64,000 nt of DNA, taken from Rhizobium sullae. GTDB taxonomy: Bacteria; Pseudomonadota; Alphaproteobacteria; Rhizobiales; Rhizobiaceae. The stretch is from contig NZ_CP104143.1 in NCBI RefSeq assembly GCF_025200715.1, forward strand, positions 3,816,501 through 3,880,500. The letters run 5' to 3'. The notes under the pieces were generated by a model. It had not been told where the DNA came from, did not search any database, and saw only the letters and a list, made by a program, of their open reading frames with translations. Of the stretch, positions 1 through 8,736 are shown in pieces (within the stretch, counting starts at the first letter, position 1; each line of letters begins with the position of its first letter). The position numbers were made by a program, and so were the translations under genes.

Positions 1-520
1 GGGCGCATTCGCGAATCGCCTCCTTGGCGCGCGGCGGATCCCAGAGGTAGCCTTCGAAGTAGGTCACCTTGGCTTGCGCCACGACATCGGGTTCGACGTC
101 TTCCGGGCCGAGCTCGACGCAGGCGCCGAGATAGGTATTCATCGAGCGCTCGCCATCGTCGGTGACGAAGATCATTGAGCGGGCGGTCGGCGGGAACGTG
201 CCCTTTGGTTTCGTCTGGTAGTGCACGCCCTGCGCCCGGATGTCGTGGGCGAAAATCTCGCCGAGCTGATCTTCCGCGACGTTGCCGAAATAGGCGGCCC
301 TGCCGCCGAGGCTTGCAACGCCCGCGGCCGTATTGCCGGCGCTGCCGCCCGAAGCTTCGAGTGCCGGTCCCATACGCGAATAGAGAAGTTCGGCGCGTTC
401 GGCATCGATAAGGTTCATCGCCGCCTTGGTGATGTTGTTGTCAATGAGGAACTGGTCGTCGCAGCGCGCGATGATATCGACGATGGCGTTGCCGACAGTC
501 AGAACATCGAATTTGGTCAT
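1..520 (-). CDS. PfkB-family sugar/adenosine kinase, N-terminal part (cut by window edge)
   Basis: Reading leftward from ATG at 520, 173 codons are open to the window edge, so the C-terminal ATP-binding half is missing. The translation begins MTKFDVLTVGNAIVDIIARC and contains the ASGGSAGNTAAGVASLGG segment typical of PfkB sugar kinases and the RSMIFVTDDGERSMNTYLGA segment usual in the adenosine kinase branch. The family phosphorylates a sugar or nucleoside hydroxyl with ATP in the cytoplasm. Rhizobial homologues are usually annotated as adenosine kinase; the substrate cannot be fixed from this half. Confidence 0.87.
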   Translation of the reverse strand, partial: MTKFDVLTVGNAIVDIIARCDDQFLIDNNITKAAMNLIDAERAELLYSRMGPALEASGGSAGNTAAGVASLGGRAAYFGNVAEDQLGEIFAHDIRAQGVHYQTKPKGTFPPTARSMIFVTDDGERSMNTYLGACVELGPEDVEPDVVAQAKVTYFEGYLWDPPRAKEAIRECA

Positions 521-649
521 GAAAGGGAAGGTTCCGGATTAGATGATTGCCGGGGTCCGGTCTTACCGGAATTTCCGGGCTTTGGAAGAAAAAACGCAGG
601 TCGGCGGCCTATTTCTTCGCAAAAATGGCGCCGATCCGTCATGCCACTG

Positions 650-841
650 TCACTTTGGGTTTCTAAATATCTTCAGAAGCAGGCCGGCATGAGCAACCGT
701 TGGGTTGCAGCCGGATGAGAAGGGAATGAAGCCCTTCGACTGTACCGGAGCAGGCGCTGACCACGGATGAACTGGCAGCACCGGAACCGGGTGTCCGGCA
801 AGTCCGGATGCGAAAAAGCGGGCCGTGCCCGCTTTTTTTTT
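650..841 (+). ncRNA. Candidate small RNA ending at an intrinsic terminator
   Basis: The 328-base gap 521-848 has no convincing protein gene, yet it ends in a strong rightward terminator with no rightward gene before it in view. The preceding bases fold into local hairpins: 683-714 has nested arms CCGGC/GCCGG and GCAACC/GGTTGC, and 719-738 has GAAGGG/CCCTTC. This suggests a structured RNA of roughly 170 nt. I could not identify its family. A 6S-like RNA is possible but no diagnostic motif was seen, and no good promoter was found, so the 5' end is a guess. Confidence 0.33.
816..841 (+). terminator. Intrinsic terminator, target site of the group II intron
   Basis: An 8-bp stem AAGCGGGC/GCCCGCTT with a 3-nt loop runs into a nine-T tract. 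It lies 7 nt before the inferred 5' end of the group II intron. Class C introns are known to insert just downstream of such terminators. Confidence 0.88.
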
Positions 842-848
842 GTTTGTG

Positions 849-2783
849 GTGCGCCAGGCATGGCGCGTGGTGCGTGAGCACCGTTTGGCCGGGGTGGTAT
901 CCGGCCGCTGACTTGGAGGTGAGAGTCCTCTGCGGGCCCTGGTGATGGGAACCGTTAGCTGAACAGCAAGGGCGTCGCCGCGAGGCGGGGTCTGAAGGAA
1001 GCTGCAGGCAAAGTGCCGGCCTGACGAACAGGAAGCGCATATGAGGCGTCCGCATCCGGGCGAGGGGGCCACAACACCCGAAGCCCGATATCACTCCGGA
1101 GGGTGCGGGCGTAGATGCGACAGGTATTTGGCACGAAGGTCACGCGTCTTACCCTGGGAGGTCTGCCGACCTGCCCCTGGTTTCAGGTGGGCTACCGGCG
1201 TCGAAAGGCGTCGGGACGGGGCGGCAGAAGTCAGCAGACGCCGTAGTAGCCGGACCAAGCGGTGAAGGGCTGAACATGGAGTGCCGGACGGAGACCGGTC
1301 TTTCGATGGTGAGAACAGACGCAGAAGACGGAGTTGAGATGCTCCGTGCCCATGCCGAGAGTAGCGGCCGGAAGCCGCGAGGGCAGGCATTGGGTGCATC
1401 AGACACCACGGCAGGACCGTCATCCTCTCGACCGGAGGCGAATGAGCGACTGATGGAGACGATCCTCAGCCGCGAGAACATGATGGCGGCTTACCGCCGG
1501 GTGGTAGCGAACAAGGGTGCGCCGGGCGTCGATAAGATGACGGTGGACCAACTGAAGCCTTACCTCGCGACGCACTGGCCACACATCAGGGAAGACTTGC
1601 TGGCGGACCGCTACAGGCCGGCGCCGGTGCGCGGGGTGGAAATCCCCAAGCCCGGCGGCAAAGGGATGCGGCAATTGGGCATCCCGACCGTTCTGGACCG
1701 GCTTATCCAGCAGGCGATGCATCAGGTGCTGATGCCGATCTTCGACCCGGACTTCTCTGCCTCCTCCTACGGCTTCCGGCCGGGGCGGAGCGCCCACGAT
1801 GCGGTTCTTGCCGCCCGGTCACATGTCGCCGATGGCCGCCGTTTCGTGGTCGACCTTGATCTGGAGAAGTTCTTCGACCGAGTGAACCACGATGTCCTGA
1901 TGGCACGCGTGGCACGCAAGGTCACGGACAAGCGGGTGCTGCGGCTGATCCGCCGCTACCTGCAGGCCGGGCTGATGACGGGCGGGATCGAAACGGCACG
2001 CAGCGAGGGCACCCCGCAAGGCGGTCCACTCTCGCCGCTGCTATCGAACGTCCTGCTCGATGATCTCGACAAGGAGCTGGAACGGCGCGGTCATGCCTTC
2101 TGCCGCTACGCCGACGACTGCAATGTCTATGTGCGGTCGCGACGTGCCGGCGAGCGGGTCATGGCCTCGCTGACCCGCTTCCTCGCCGAGCGGCTGAAGC
2201 TCACGGTCAATGGCGCCAAAAGCGCCGTGGACCGACCATGGAAGCGCACCTTTCTTGCCTACACCATGACCGCCCATAAAGCGCCACGCTTATTGATTGC
2301 GGCGCCGAGTGTGAAGCGGCTGCGGGACAGGTTGAAGGGGGCGTTTCGCGCAGGGCGCGGTCGCGCCTTTGGCGCCACCATCAAGGACCTCGCCCCGATC
2401 CTGCGGGGTTGGATGGCCTACTTCCGGCTGACCGAAGGCAAAGGGGTCTTGGAGGAGCTTGATGGCTGGCTGCGGCGCCGGTTGCGCTGCATCCTATGGC
2501 GGCAATGGAAGCGATCAGCTACGCGCGCCATGCGGCTGAGGCAACGAGGCCTGACGGAAGAGCGTGCATGTGAATCGGCCGGCAATGGCCGCGGTCCCTG
2601 GTGGAACGCCGGGGCCAGCCACATGAACGATGCCTTCCGCAAGGCCTTCTTTGACCAACTCGGGCTGATCTCACTTCAGCAGGAGCTCCAACGCCTAAAT
2701 CACGCTCGATGAACCGCCGTGTACGGAACCGTACGCACGGTGGTGTGGGAGGAGGGATGCCGTAAGGCTCCCTCCTACCCGAT
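849..2783 (+). mobile_element. Group II intron, bacterial class C (IIC), with ORF
   Basis: The inferred 5' end is GTGCGCC, in the position of the GUGYG-type intron start. The following bases resemble the crystallised Oceanobacillus IIC intron as I remember it: GTGAGAGTCC, a GTTAGCTGAAC...CAAGGG segment, TCTGAAGGAAGC and CATATGAGGC, then TTACCCTGGGAGGTCTG and CAGAAGTCAGCAGA near 1150-1245. Domain V is at about 2711-2745 (GAACCGCCG...ACGGTGGTG around GTACGGAACCGTAC). Domain VI is the GGGAGG.../CTCCC hairpin at 2747-2780, and the intron ends CCCGAT. The reverse transcriptase lies in domain IV and its stop codon touches domain V. The element looks complete; the exact ends are inferred from consensus. 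Confidence 0.9.
1276..2712 (+). CDS. ltrA: Group II intron reverse transcriptase/maturase (LtrA-type)
   Basis: This 478-residue protein carries the RT palm motif YADD at residues 278-281, the LDLEKFFDRVNHD block near 193-206 and the EGTPQGGPLSPLLSN block near 244-258. A GIIM-type maturase/thumb region follows at about 365-445. No HNH endonuclease follows, as expected for class C elements. It should splice the surrounding intron RNA and prime its retrohoming. The first 60 residues are less conserved, so a start nearer the first conserved block is possible. The reading frame is intact, so the element may be active. Confidence 0.94.
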   Translation: MECRTETGLSMVRTDAEDGVEMLRAHAESSGRKPRGQALGASDTTAGPSSSRPEANERLMETILSRENMMAAYRRVVANKGAPGVDKMTVDQLKPYLATHWPHIREDLLADRYRPAPVRGVEIPKPGGKGMRQLGIPTVLDRLIQQAMHQVLMPIFDPDFSASSYGFRPGRSAHDAVLAARSHVADGRRFVVDLDLEKFFDRVNHDVLMARVARKVTDKRVLRLIRRYLQAGLMTGGIETARSEGTPQGGPLSPLLSNVLLDDLDKELERRGHAFCRYADDCNVYVRSRRAGERVMASLTRFLAERLKLTVNGAKSAVDRPWKRTFLAYTMTAHKAPRLLIAAPSVKRLRDRLKGAFRAGRGRAFGATIKDLAPILRGWMAYFRLTEGKGVLEELDGWLRRRLRCILWRQWKRSATRAMRLRQRGLTEERACESAGNGRGPWWNAGASHMNDAFRKAFFDQLGLISLQQELQRLNHAR

Positions 2784-2877
2784 CCGCCAGCATCCGCACA
2801 TCTCTTTGCCAATCCATTTGTCAACGAAGAAGTTTTGCTGGTAGAGCAGGGTATCCCCGCGCAAGGCATCCCTCCGC

Positions 2878-3825
2878 ATGACAGCCATCATCTTCGACGT
2901 CCTTCCCATCTTCATCATGATCCTGATCGGCTGGTTGATCGTCAAAACCGGACTGATGAAGGCGGATGTCGGCGACGCATTGAGCGAGTTCGTTTTCAAG
3001 ATTGCCGTTCCGCTGCTCCTTTTCCGCACGATTGCCGAAGCGGATTTTCATGGCGCTTCGCCGTTTCGCCTCTGGATCGCGTATTTCTCCGGCGTTGCGG
3101 TGACCTGGACCGCGGGCCACATCGCTGCGACACGTTTTTTTGGCCGTGATGATCGCATCGGCGTGCTCGCCGGCGTTTCGTCGGCATTTGCCAATACTAT
3201 TTTTGTCGGCCTGCCGCTTGTTCAACGCACCGTCGGCAATGAGGGCCTGGTGCCGCTTTCCATCCTGATCGCCGTGCACCTGCCCGTCATGATGATCATC
3301 GGCACGATCATGATGGAGCGGGCAGAGCGCAAGATTGCGGGCAAGGGCGAACGCAACATACTCAACCTCTTTCGCCAGATCGGTCTCAATCTTGTCCGCA
3401 ATCCGCTCGTTATCGGTCTCGCCGCAGGTGCCGCGGTGCACCTTGCAGGCCTCCCAATGCCGGCTCCGGTGGAATCCATTGTCGACCAGCTGGCCGGCGT
3501 CGCTGGACCTGTCGCCTTGGTATCGCTGGGCATGGCGCTTGAACGATACGGTGTCTCCGGCAATGTCGGCATTGCCAGCGTCACATCTGCCTTCAAATTG
3601 CTGTTGCTTCCATGCTGCGTCTGGGCTGCAAGTCATCTGGTTGGATTGACCGGCAGCTGGACCGCTGCACTGGTGTTGATCGCCGCTGTTCCAACTGGTG
3701 TCAATGCCTGGCTGATCGCCAATCGTTTCGGCGTTGGCCACAGCCTTGCAGCCTCCACAATTACGGTTACGACGGCCCTCGGCGCCATTTCGGTTTCGCT
3801 CTGGGCCTACCTGCTCGGCGCTTGA
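2878..3825 (+). CDS. AEC-family permease (auxin efflux carrier-like)
   Basis: This 315-residue, strongly hydrophobic protein starts MTAIIFDVLPIFIMILIGWL and has two bundles of about five membrane helices, as in the AEC/PF03547 family. It is probably an inner-membrane transporter of organic anions; related proteins move malate or malonate, and the substrate here is unknown. The start has no clear Shine-Dalgarno site. The group II intron ends 94 nt upstream, so any promoter farther left is now separated from the gene by about 1.9 kb. A terminator shared with convergent cycM follows. Confidence 0.85.
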   Translation: MTAIIFDVLPIFIMILIGWLIVKTGLMKADVGDALSEFVFKIAVPLLLFRTIAEADFHGASPFRLWIAYFSGVAVTWTAGHIAATRFFGRDDRIGVLAGVSSAFANTIFVGLPLVQRTVGNEGLVPLSILIAVHLPVMMIIGTIMMERAERKIAGKGERNILNLFRQIGLNLVRNPLVIGLAAGAAVHLAGLPMPAPVESIVDQLAGVAGPVALVSLGMALERYGVSGNVGIASVTSAFKLLLLPCCVWAASHLVGLTGSWTAALVLIAAVPTGVNAWLIANRFGVGHSLAASTITVTTALGAISVSLWAYLLGA

Positions 3826-3837
3826 CTGCAACAAAAA

Positions 3838-3857
3838 AGCCCGGCGTCGGCCGGGCT
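3838..3857 (-). terminator. Terminator of cycM (bidirectional stem)
   Basis: A perfect 8-bp stem AGCCCGGC/GCCGGGCT has a 4-nt loop. Six A residues precede it on the + strand, giving a U-tract for leftward transcripts from cycM. It may also stop the AEC gene. Confidence 0.8.
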
Positions 3858-3884
3858 CTCGATTCCGTCGGAAAGCTTGCAGGA

Positions 3885-4469
3885 CTACTGCGTAACGGTA
3901 TCCGGCGCGTTCGGATCCGGCAACGCAACCGGTGCGTCTGCAAGCGTTTGCAGGTAAAGGATCACGTTCGCGCGGTCCTGTTCCTTTGGCAGACCGGCAA
4001 AGCCCATGGCCGTGCCCGGAACCTGCTTCTTCGGTGCCAGCAGGAAGTGGTTCAGGTGATCGAAGGTCCACTTTTCGCTGCCGCCCTTGGAGAAATCCTT
4101 CATGGCAGAAGAAAAGGCAAAGCCTTCATGCGAAGCGATCGGGCGATCGACGAGACCATAGAGGTTCGGGCCGACTTTGTTCGGCCCTCCCTTCGTCGCG
4201 TCATGACAGGACTGACACTTCTTGAATACCGTTTCGCCAGCCTTGGCATCCGCGCTGGCAAGAAGCTTGGCGATCGGAGTTACAGTTGCGGGTGCAGCCT
4301 CACCGCCACCGCCACCGCCAGCAGCAGGCGCCTCTTCTGCGACAATGGCGAAACCTTCCTTCTCCGGCGCTTCGGAGTGGAAGATCCCTTCGGACGCGAT
4401 CGACACTGACATCAGGACGAAAATCGTTCCGAGCAGCGCCCCAACGCCCATATTGACATAAGAATTCAT
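3885..4469 (-). CDS. cycM: Membrane-anchored cytochrome c (CycM type)
   Basis: This 194-residue protein has one N-terminal membrane anchor (about residues 8-26) and a Gly/Ala/Glu-rich linker. A class I cytochrome c domain follows, with haem motif CQSCH at 85-89 and distal ligand Met155 in PGTAMGF. The family passes electrons from the bc1 complex to terminal oxidase at the periplasmic face. ATG at 4469 is preferred because GGGGAG lies about 9 nt upstream; a TTG two codons earlier is also open. It is divergent from kdsB. Confidence 0.92.
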   Translation of the reverse strand: MNSYVNMGVGALLGTIFVLMSVSIASEGIFHSEAPEKEGFAIVAEEAPAAGGGGGGEAAPATVTPIAKLLASADAKAGETVFKKCQSCHDATKGGPNKVGPNLYGLVDRPIASHEGFAFSSAMKDFSKGGSEKWTFDHLNHFLLAPKKQVPGTAMGFAGLPKEQDRANVILYLQTLADAPVALPDPNAPDTVTQ

Positions 4470-4623
4470 CTGCAATGCTCCCCGTGCAGTCGGCAGACCC
4501 TAAAAGGCACCATCTTGAAATCGCGCGGAACCTATGTCTTTTGGCAATTCGTTGCAACTGTCTAAATGGTCTTGTACGTGAGACTTTTTGACACTTTCCT
4601 GCCTGGAATAGAAGGTCCGAACG

Positions 4624-5379
4624 ATGACAGGTTCAAATTTAGATGACGTGCTGGTTCTGATCCCCGCCCGCATGGCGTCCACCCGCCTTCCCGGCAAGCC
4701 GCTGGCCGATATTTGCGGACTGCCGATGATCGTCCAGGTGGCTTTGCGGGCGAAGGAAGCGGAGATCGGACGCGTCGTCGTCGCGGTCGATGATCAGCAG
4801 GTATTTGACGTTGTCGCGAAAGCCGGTTTTGAAGTCGTCATGACCAGCAAGGACCATCAGGTAGGGTCCGATCGTATCTATGAGGCTCTGACGAAGGTGG
4901 ATCCTGAAGGCCACGCGAAATTCATCGTCAATGTTCAGGGCGATCTGCCAACCGTCGATCGCGAGACAGTGCGTGCGTCGCTGCGTCCATTGGAAAACGA
5001 GACGACTGACATCGCAACGCTCGCGGTGGTTATAGACGATGAAGCAGACAAGACTGCGCCGCACATTGTCAAGGTCGTGGGATCGCCGATCTCCGAGACG
5101 CGGCTACGATCGCTCTATTTTACCCGAGCAACGGCGCCATACGGTAACGGTCCCCTCTATCACCATATCGGGCTCTATACCTATCGCCGGGCAGCGCTCG
5201 AACGCTATGTCTCGCTTGGCCCGTCGGTCCTCGAAAAACGCGAATCGCTGGAGCAGCTTCGCGCGCTGGAAGCAGGCATGCGCATCGACGTGGAAATCGT
5301 TAAAACCGTTCCGCTTGGGGTCGATACGCCAGCCGATCTCGAGAAAGCCCGCCGCATTCTTTCGGCAAGGAAGGCATGA
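4624..5379 (+). CDS. kdsB: 3-deoxy-manno-octulosonate cytidylyltransferase
   Basis: This 251-residue enzyme couples CTP and KDO to make CMP-KDO for the lipopolysaccharide inner core. The nucleotide-binding signature [14 protein letters not shown] is at about residues 14-27, followed by [10 protein letters not shown] and VNVQGDLP, all typical of KdsB. Its stop codon overlaps the upstream pheA start as ATGA, so the two are co-transcribed. TTGACA at about 4588-4593 could be the -35 element of the shared promoter, but the -10 is weak. Confidence 0.94.
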   Translation: MTGSNLDDVLVLIPARMASTRLPGKPLADICGLPMIVQVALRAKEAEIGRVVVAVDDQQVFDVVAKAGFEVVMTSKDHQVGSDRIYEALTKVDPEGHAKFIVNVQGDLPTVDRETVRASLRPLENETTDIATLAVVIDDEADKTAPHIVKVVGSPISETRLRSLYFTRATAPYGNGPLYHHIGLYTYRRAALERYVSLGPSVLEKRESLEQLRALEAGMRIDVEIVKTVPLGVDTPADLEKARRILSARKA

Positions 5380-6251
5380 AGGACATCGTCATGAACATCA
5401 AGACCAACCGAATCTCTTTTCAAGGCGAATTCGGCGCGAATTCCGACATGGCCTGCCGTGACATGTTCCCGACAATGGAGCCGTTGCCTTGCCAGACTTT
5501 TGAAGACGCCTTCATGGCGGTCGACAATGGCGAAGCCGATATTGCGATGATCCCGATCGAAAACACGATCGCGGGCCGGGTCGCCGATATTCATCATCTC
5601 CTACCGGAGTCGCGGCTGCACATCATCGCCGAATACTTCATGCCGATCCGCTTTCAGCTGATGGTGCTGCCCGGCGTTTTGAAGGACGAGATACGCACCG
5701 TGCATAGCCACATCCATGCGCTAGGCCAATGCCGGAAGATCGTGCGCGCAAATGGCTGGAAGCCGGTGATCGCAGGAGATACGGCTGGTGCCGCGAAGCT
5801 CGTCAAGGAAACCGGCGACCGGACCATGGCGGCGCTTGCGCCGCGCCTTGCAGCCGAGCTCTATCACCTCGACATCGTTGCCGAAAATGTCGAGGACACG
5901 GAGAGCAATGTTACCCGCTTCGTCGTGCTCTCCCGCGACGAAGAATGGGCAAACCGCGGCTCCGACGAAGAAAAGATCGTCACGACCTTCGTCTTCAACG
6001 TCCGAAACATTCCGGCTGCACTCTATAAGGCGCTCGGCGGTTTCGCGACGAACAATATCAACATGACGAAGCTCGAAAGCTATCAGCTCGGCGGCAAATT
6101 CGTGGCGACGCAGTTTTATGCCGATATCGAAGGCCATCCGAACGATGCCCATGTGCGCCGGGCTTTGGAAGAGTTGCGGTTCTTTTCGGAGAATGTCCGC
6201 ATTCTCGGCGTCTACACGGGCCATCCGATGCGGGGCCAACTGCACAAGTGA
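5376..6251 (+). CDS. pheA: Prephenate dehydratase with ACT domain
   Basis: This 291-residue enzyme converts prephenate to phenylpyruvate in phenylalanine synthesis. The N-terminal two-thirds is the periplasmic-binding-like catalytic domain, with the conserved TRF motif in [11 protein letters not shown]-terminal ACT domain of about 80 residues, with KLESYQLGG, should give feedback inhibition by phenylalanine. ATG at 5376 overlaps the kdsB stop. ATG at 5391 is in frame and has AGGA 7 nt upstream, so the real start may be five codons later. It is a monofunctional enzyme with no chorismate mutase domain. Confidence 0.93.
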   Translation: MKDIVMNIKTNRISFQGEFGANSDMACRDMFPTMEPLPCQTFEDAFMAVDNGEADIAMIPIENTIAGRVADIHHLLPESRLHIIAEYFMPIRFQLMVLPGVLKDEIRTVHSHIHALGQCRKIVRANGWKPVIAGDTAGAAKLVKETGDRTMAALAPRLAAELYHLDIVAENVEDTESNVTRFVVLSRDEEWANRGSDEEKIVTTFVFNVRNIPAALYKALGGFATNNINMTKLESYQLGGKFVATQFYADIEGHPNDAHVRRALEELRFFSENVRILGVYTGHPMRGQLHK

Positions 6252-6252
6252 C

Positions 6253-6278
6253 AGAAGGGCGCCTGCGGGCGCCCTTCT
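6253..6278. terminator. Bidirectional terminator between pheA and the VOC gene
   Basis: An 11-bp perfect stem AGAAGGGCGCC/GGCGCCCTTCT with a TGCG loop lies right after the pheA stop. T-rich sequence follows on the + strand. It separates convergent transcripts. Confidence 0.8.
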
Positions 6279-6287
6279 TCCTGTCTT

Positions 6288-6656
6288 TTACTTGTCCGGT
6301 TCGCAAACGCGCAACCGGTGGCCGTCCGGATCGAGCGCGACAAAGGTCGGGCCGAAATCGAGATCCGTCAGCTCCTGAGCAATCGGCAGGCCGCGTCTTC
6401 GCCAATCCTCGTATTGTTTGGCAACAGCATTCTCGCCGGCCACCATGAAGGCAACCTCGCCGCGATTGCCGATCGCGGAAGGTTGCGGCGCGACCGTGCT
6501 GCGCCGCCAAAGGCCGAGCGTGAAGCCGCCGTCGAGCGGAAACGCGACGAAATTAGGTGCGGCGACACCGGGTTCGCGGCCGAGTAGATCCTTGTAAAAG
6601 GTCGCACTTTCCGCGGGATCCTTGACGTAAAGAATGATGAGATTCGGGCTGGTCAT
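6288..6656 (-). CDS. VOC-superfamily (glyoxalase/bleomycin-resistance fold) protein
   Basis: This 122-residue protein starts MTSPNLIILYVKDPAESATF at an ATG preceded by GAGGGAC. It has the paired beta-alpha-beta-beta-beta modules of VOC proteins, including TFYKDLLGREPGV and the C-terminal GPTFVALDPDGHRLRV. The family covers metal-dependent lyases, dioxygenases and drug-binding proteins. Nothing here fixes a substrate. It stands alone in leftward orientation. Confidence 0.82.
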   Translation of the reverse strand: MTSPNLIILYVKDPAESATFYKDLLGREPGVAAPNFVAFPLDGGFTLGLWRRSTVAPQPSAIGNRGEVAFMVAGENAVAKQYEDWRRRGLPIAQELTDLDFGPTFVALDPDGHRLRVCEPDK

Positions 6657-6779
6657 ATCGTTGTCCCTCGTATTTGGAATTGTTTGCACAGATTCAGCGC
6701 TTGCCGGCCATTGGCCACGGCAAGCGCTGAACCCGCCGTTGATGCGGCGGCGCTACGTCGGTGAGGCGGCGTGGTGAAT

Positions 6780-7010
6780 TCAGTTGCTCTCGTGGTGCGG
6801 GTGGTTCCAGTCCATGAACCCGATATCGCGCTTCATGTAATCGGACATCGCATCGAGATCGAGCTGAGGATAGCGGCTCCGCACCATCCTGCGCGATGCG
6901 TTCAGCATCATTCGCAGCATTAGAGATTGCGGATATCTCGCTTGTCTGGGTGTGTCCTCGGCAACTCGATTTCCGTGCGTCGATCGGGTGGGATTCAGGG
7001 TCGTCATCAT
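6780..7010 (-). CDS. DUF1127 small basic protein
   Basis: This 76-residue protein starts MM after a strong CGGAGGACCG ribosome site. Its C-terminal half, with the basic patch SRRMVRSRYPQ and then LDAMSDYMKRDIGFMDW, matches the DUF1127 (YjiS-like) pattern. Members in alphaproteobacteria are often RNA-binding and affect phosphate and carbon metabolism and sRNA turnover. That role is family knowledge, not shown here. A dyad at 7046-7059 lies in its promoter region, next to the gene of a WYL regulator. Confidence 0.78.
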   Translation of the reverse strand: MMTTLNPTRSTHGNRVAEDTPRQARYPQSLMLRMMLNASRRMVRSRYPQLDLDAMSDYMKRDIGFMDWNHPHHESN

Positions 7011-7045
7011 CGGTCCTCCGGTTTGGGATTGGTCCGATAGTAACG

Positions 7046-7059
7046 CTGACCACTGTCAG
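7046..7059. promoter_or_regulatory. Dyad upstream of the DUF1127 gene
   Basis: CTGAC-CACT-GTCAG is a perfect inverted repeat with 5-bp arms and a 4-bp centre in the 64-bp gap between the DUF1127 start and the end of the WYL regulator. It is a candidate operator for that neighbour, by position only. Confidence 0.4.
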
Positions 7060-7074
7060 TTTATGGCAGTATCC

Positions 7075-7764
7075 TCAGGTCTCTGCTGGGACGTCCTGCT
7101 GCTCGCGCCATTCCTTGAGAAGAACGGCACGCCGTCGCGGATAGCGCAGCTCCTGGGGCGCTATTTCGACAATGCGGTCAGTGCGGAAGTGGCGGTAATC
7201 CTGCCGCAACTCGCACCAGGCGACCATGACGCGGACTTGCTCGAAAAAGCTGATCGCGAAAGGCCAGACGCGGCGGACGGTGACCGCGCCGCCTTCGTCC
7301 GTGTAGGTCAGTTTAAGAATACGTTCGGCCCGGATCGCTTTGCGGATGATGCCGAGATCGGCCTTGTCCTCAAAGCGAGGACGGAAATTGACCAGAAGCG
7401 TCGAGGTGTCGATCTCGTCGCGCATCTCGCGCGGCAGGACGTCCGCAATCTTCGCCAGCGCGTCGGCGCCGGCGGCAGCAAGACGCGGATCGGCGGCGCG
7501 GGCGACCCAGCGCGAACCGAGGACTAGTGCCTCGATTTCGTCCTGGGAAAACATCATCGGCGGCAGCATGAAGCCGGGCTTCAAAACGTAGCCGATGCCG
7601 GGTTCGCCTTCAATCAGGGCGCCCTGCCCCTGGAGGCTGGCGATATCGCGATAGAGTGTGCGGATGCTGACGCCTGTTTCCGTCGCCAAGACGGCACCGC
7701 TCACCGGACGGCGGTAGCGCCGCAATGTCTGAAGCAGGGTCAGAAGGCGTTCCGAGCGCGCCAT
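7075..7764 (-). CDS. YafY-family HTH-WYL transcriptional regulator
   Basis: In this 229-residue protein an HTH_11-type winged helix (about residues 1-60, TETGVSIRTLYRDIASLQGQ) is followed by a WYL domain with LKLTYTDEGG...VRRVWPFAISFFEQVRVMVAW. WYL regulators bind DNA and sense nucleic acid or small ligands. Nine nt separate it from the nudC stop, so it is the last gene of a HIT-nudC-regulator operon. The product could act on its own operon or on the DUF1127 gene just downstream. Confidence 0.88.
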   Translation of the reverse strand: MARSERLLTLLQTLRRYRRPVSGAVLATETGVSIRTLYRDIASLQGQGALIEGEPGIGYVLKPGFMLPPMMFSQDEIEALVLGSRWVARAADPRLAAAGADALAKIADVLPREMRDEIDTSTLLVNFRPRFEDKADLGIIRKAIRAERILKLTYTDEGGAVTVRRVWPFAISFFEQVRVMVAWCELRQDYRHFRTDRIVEIAPQELRYPRRRAVLLKEWREQQDVPAET

Positions 7765-7773
7765 CGCATCAGC

Positions 7774-8736
7774 CTATTGCTTTTTCCACTCCACCCAATC
7801 GCGCATCAGGCGGTGCGCGATAGCGCCTTTGGGCGGCGAAGCCTGGCCGTTGGCGCCGGGGCGTTCGAGCATTTCAAGTGTTTCCTCGCGGGTGAACCAG
7901 CGGCAATCCTCCAGTTCCGATTCGTCGCGATGAACCTCCGTCGATTTAGCTTCGGCATAGCAGCCGATCATCAGCGTATGCGGCATCGGCCACGGTTGCG
8001 AAGCGTGGTAGCGAATCCGGCCAGTCCTGATGCCGGATTCCTCCAGCGTCTCGCGGCGCACGGCATTTTCGATCGTTTCGCCGGGCTCGACGAATCCGGC
8101 GAGGCAGGAATACATGCCCGGTGTAAAATGATGGCTGCGGCCGAGAAGGCAAAGGTCGCGCTGTTCGTCAATCGTCAGCATGATGACCACAGGGTCGGTG
8201 CGCGGGAAGATCATGTGTTCGCAGGCCGTGCACACCCGCTTATAGCCGCCAATGCGCATCTCCATCGTGCCGCCGCAGCGGCCGCAGAAGCGGTTGTCGC
8301 CGTTCCAGCGGATGAGGCTTGCGGCCTGGGCGAATTCACCCAACAGTACTTCGTCAACGAGTTGGTCGCGGTAGAGGGTTCGGCCGTCGGCAGGCTTGTA
8401 GTGGCTTTCGAGATCCTCGGCAGGAATCCCGACAGGAACGGCGAGCCGCGGTTCGCCTGTCTTGCGGTAGCCGAGCAAGATCGTCTCGTCCCAATGTGGC
8501 TGCAGCTCCTGCAGTTCGTAACGGGCAAACAGTGGATCGAGCACTTGGCCATCATGCTTCAGGACGAGCTTGTCCTTGGTGAAGGCGAAGATATGCGTGC
8601 CGTCCTTCGCCAGCGCCCCTTCGACGGACTGCTCGTCGCGATGTTCGGAATCGCGGTTGAGGTCGTTTGCGGCGAAGGCCGTGAGATTGCTGGGTTCCGG
8701 ATGTGGAACATCCGAATCGAAAAGCGAACGGTTCAT
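7774..8736 (-). CDS. nudC: NADH pyrophosphatase / NAD-capped RNA decapping Nudix enzyme
   Basis: This 320-residue protein has a four-cysteine zinc site (Cys151, 154, 169, 172), the Nudix box GFVEPGETIENAVRRETLEE near 214-233, and the SQPWPMPHTLM motif that marks NudC within the Nudix family. It hydrolyses NAD(H) to NMN(H) and AMP and, in characterised members, removes NAD caps from RNA 5' ends. ATG at 8736 overlaps the HIT gene stop as ATGA, so translation is coupled. Confidence 0.93.
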   Translation of the reverse strand: MNRSLFDSDVPHPEPSNLTAFAANDLNRDSEHRDEQSVEGALAKDGTHIFAFTKDKLVLKHDGQVLDPLFARYELQELQPHWDETILLGYRKTGEPRLAVPVGIPAEDLESHYKPADGRTLYRDQLVDEVLLGEFAQAASLIRWNGDNRFCGRCGGTMEMRIGGYKRVCTACEHMIFPRTDPVVIMLTIDEQRDLCLLGRSHHFTPGMYSCLAGFVEPGETIENAVRRETLEESGIRTGRIRYHASQPWPMPHTLMIGCYAEAKSTEVHRDESELEDCRWFTREETLEMLERPGANGQASPPKGAIAHRLMRDWVEWKKQ

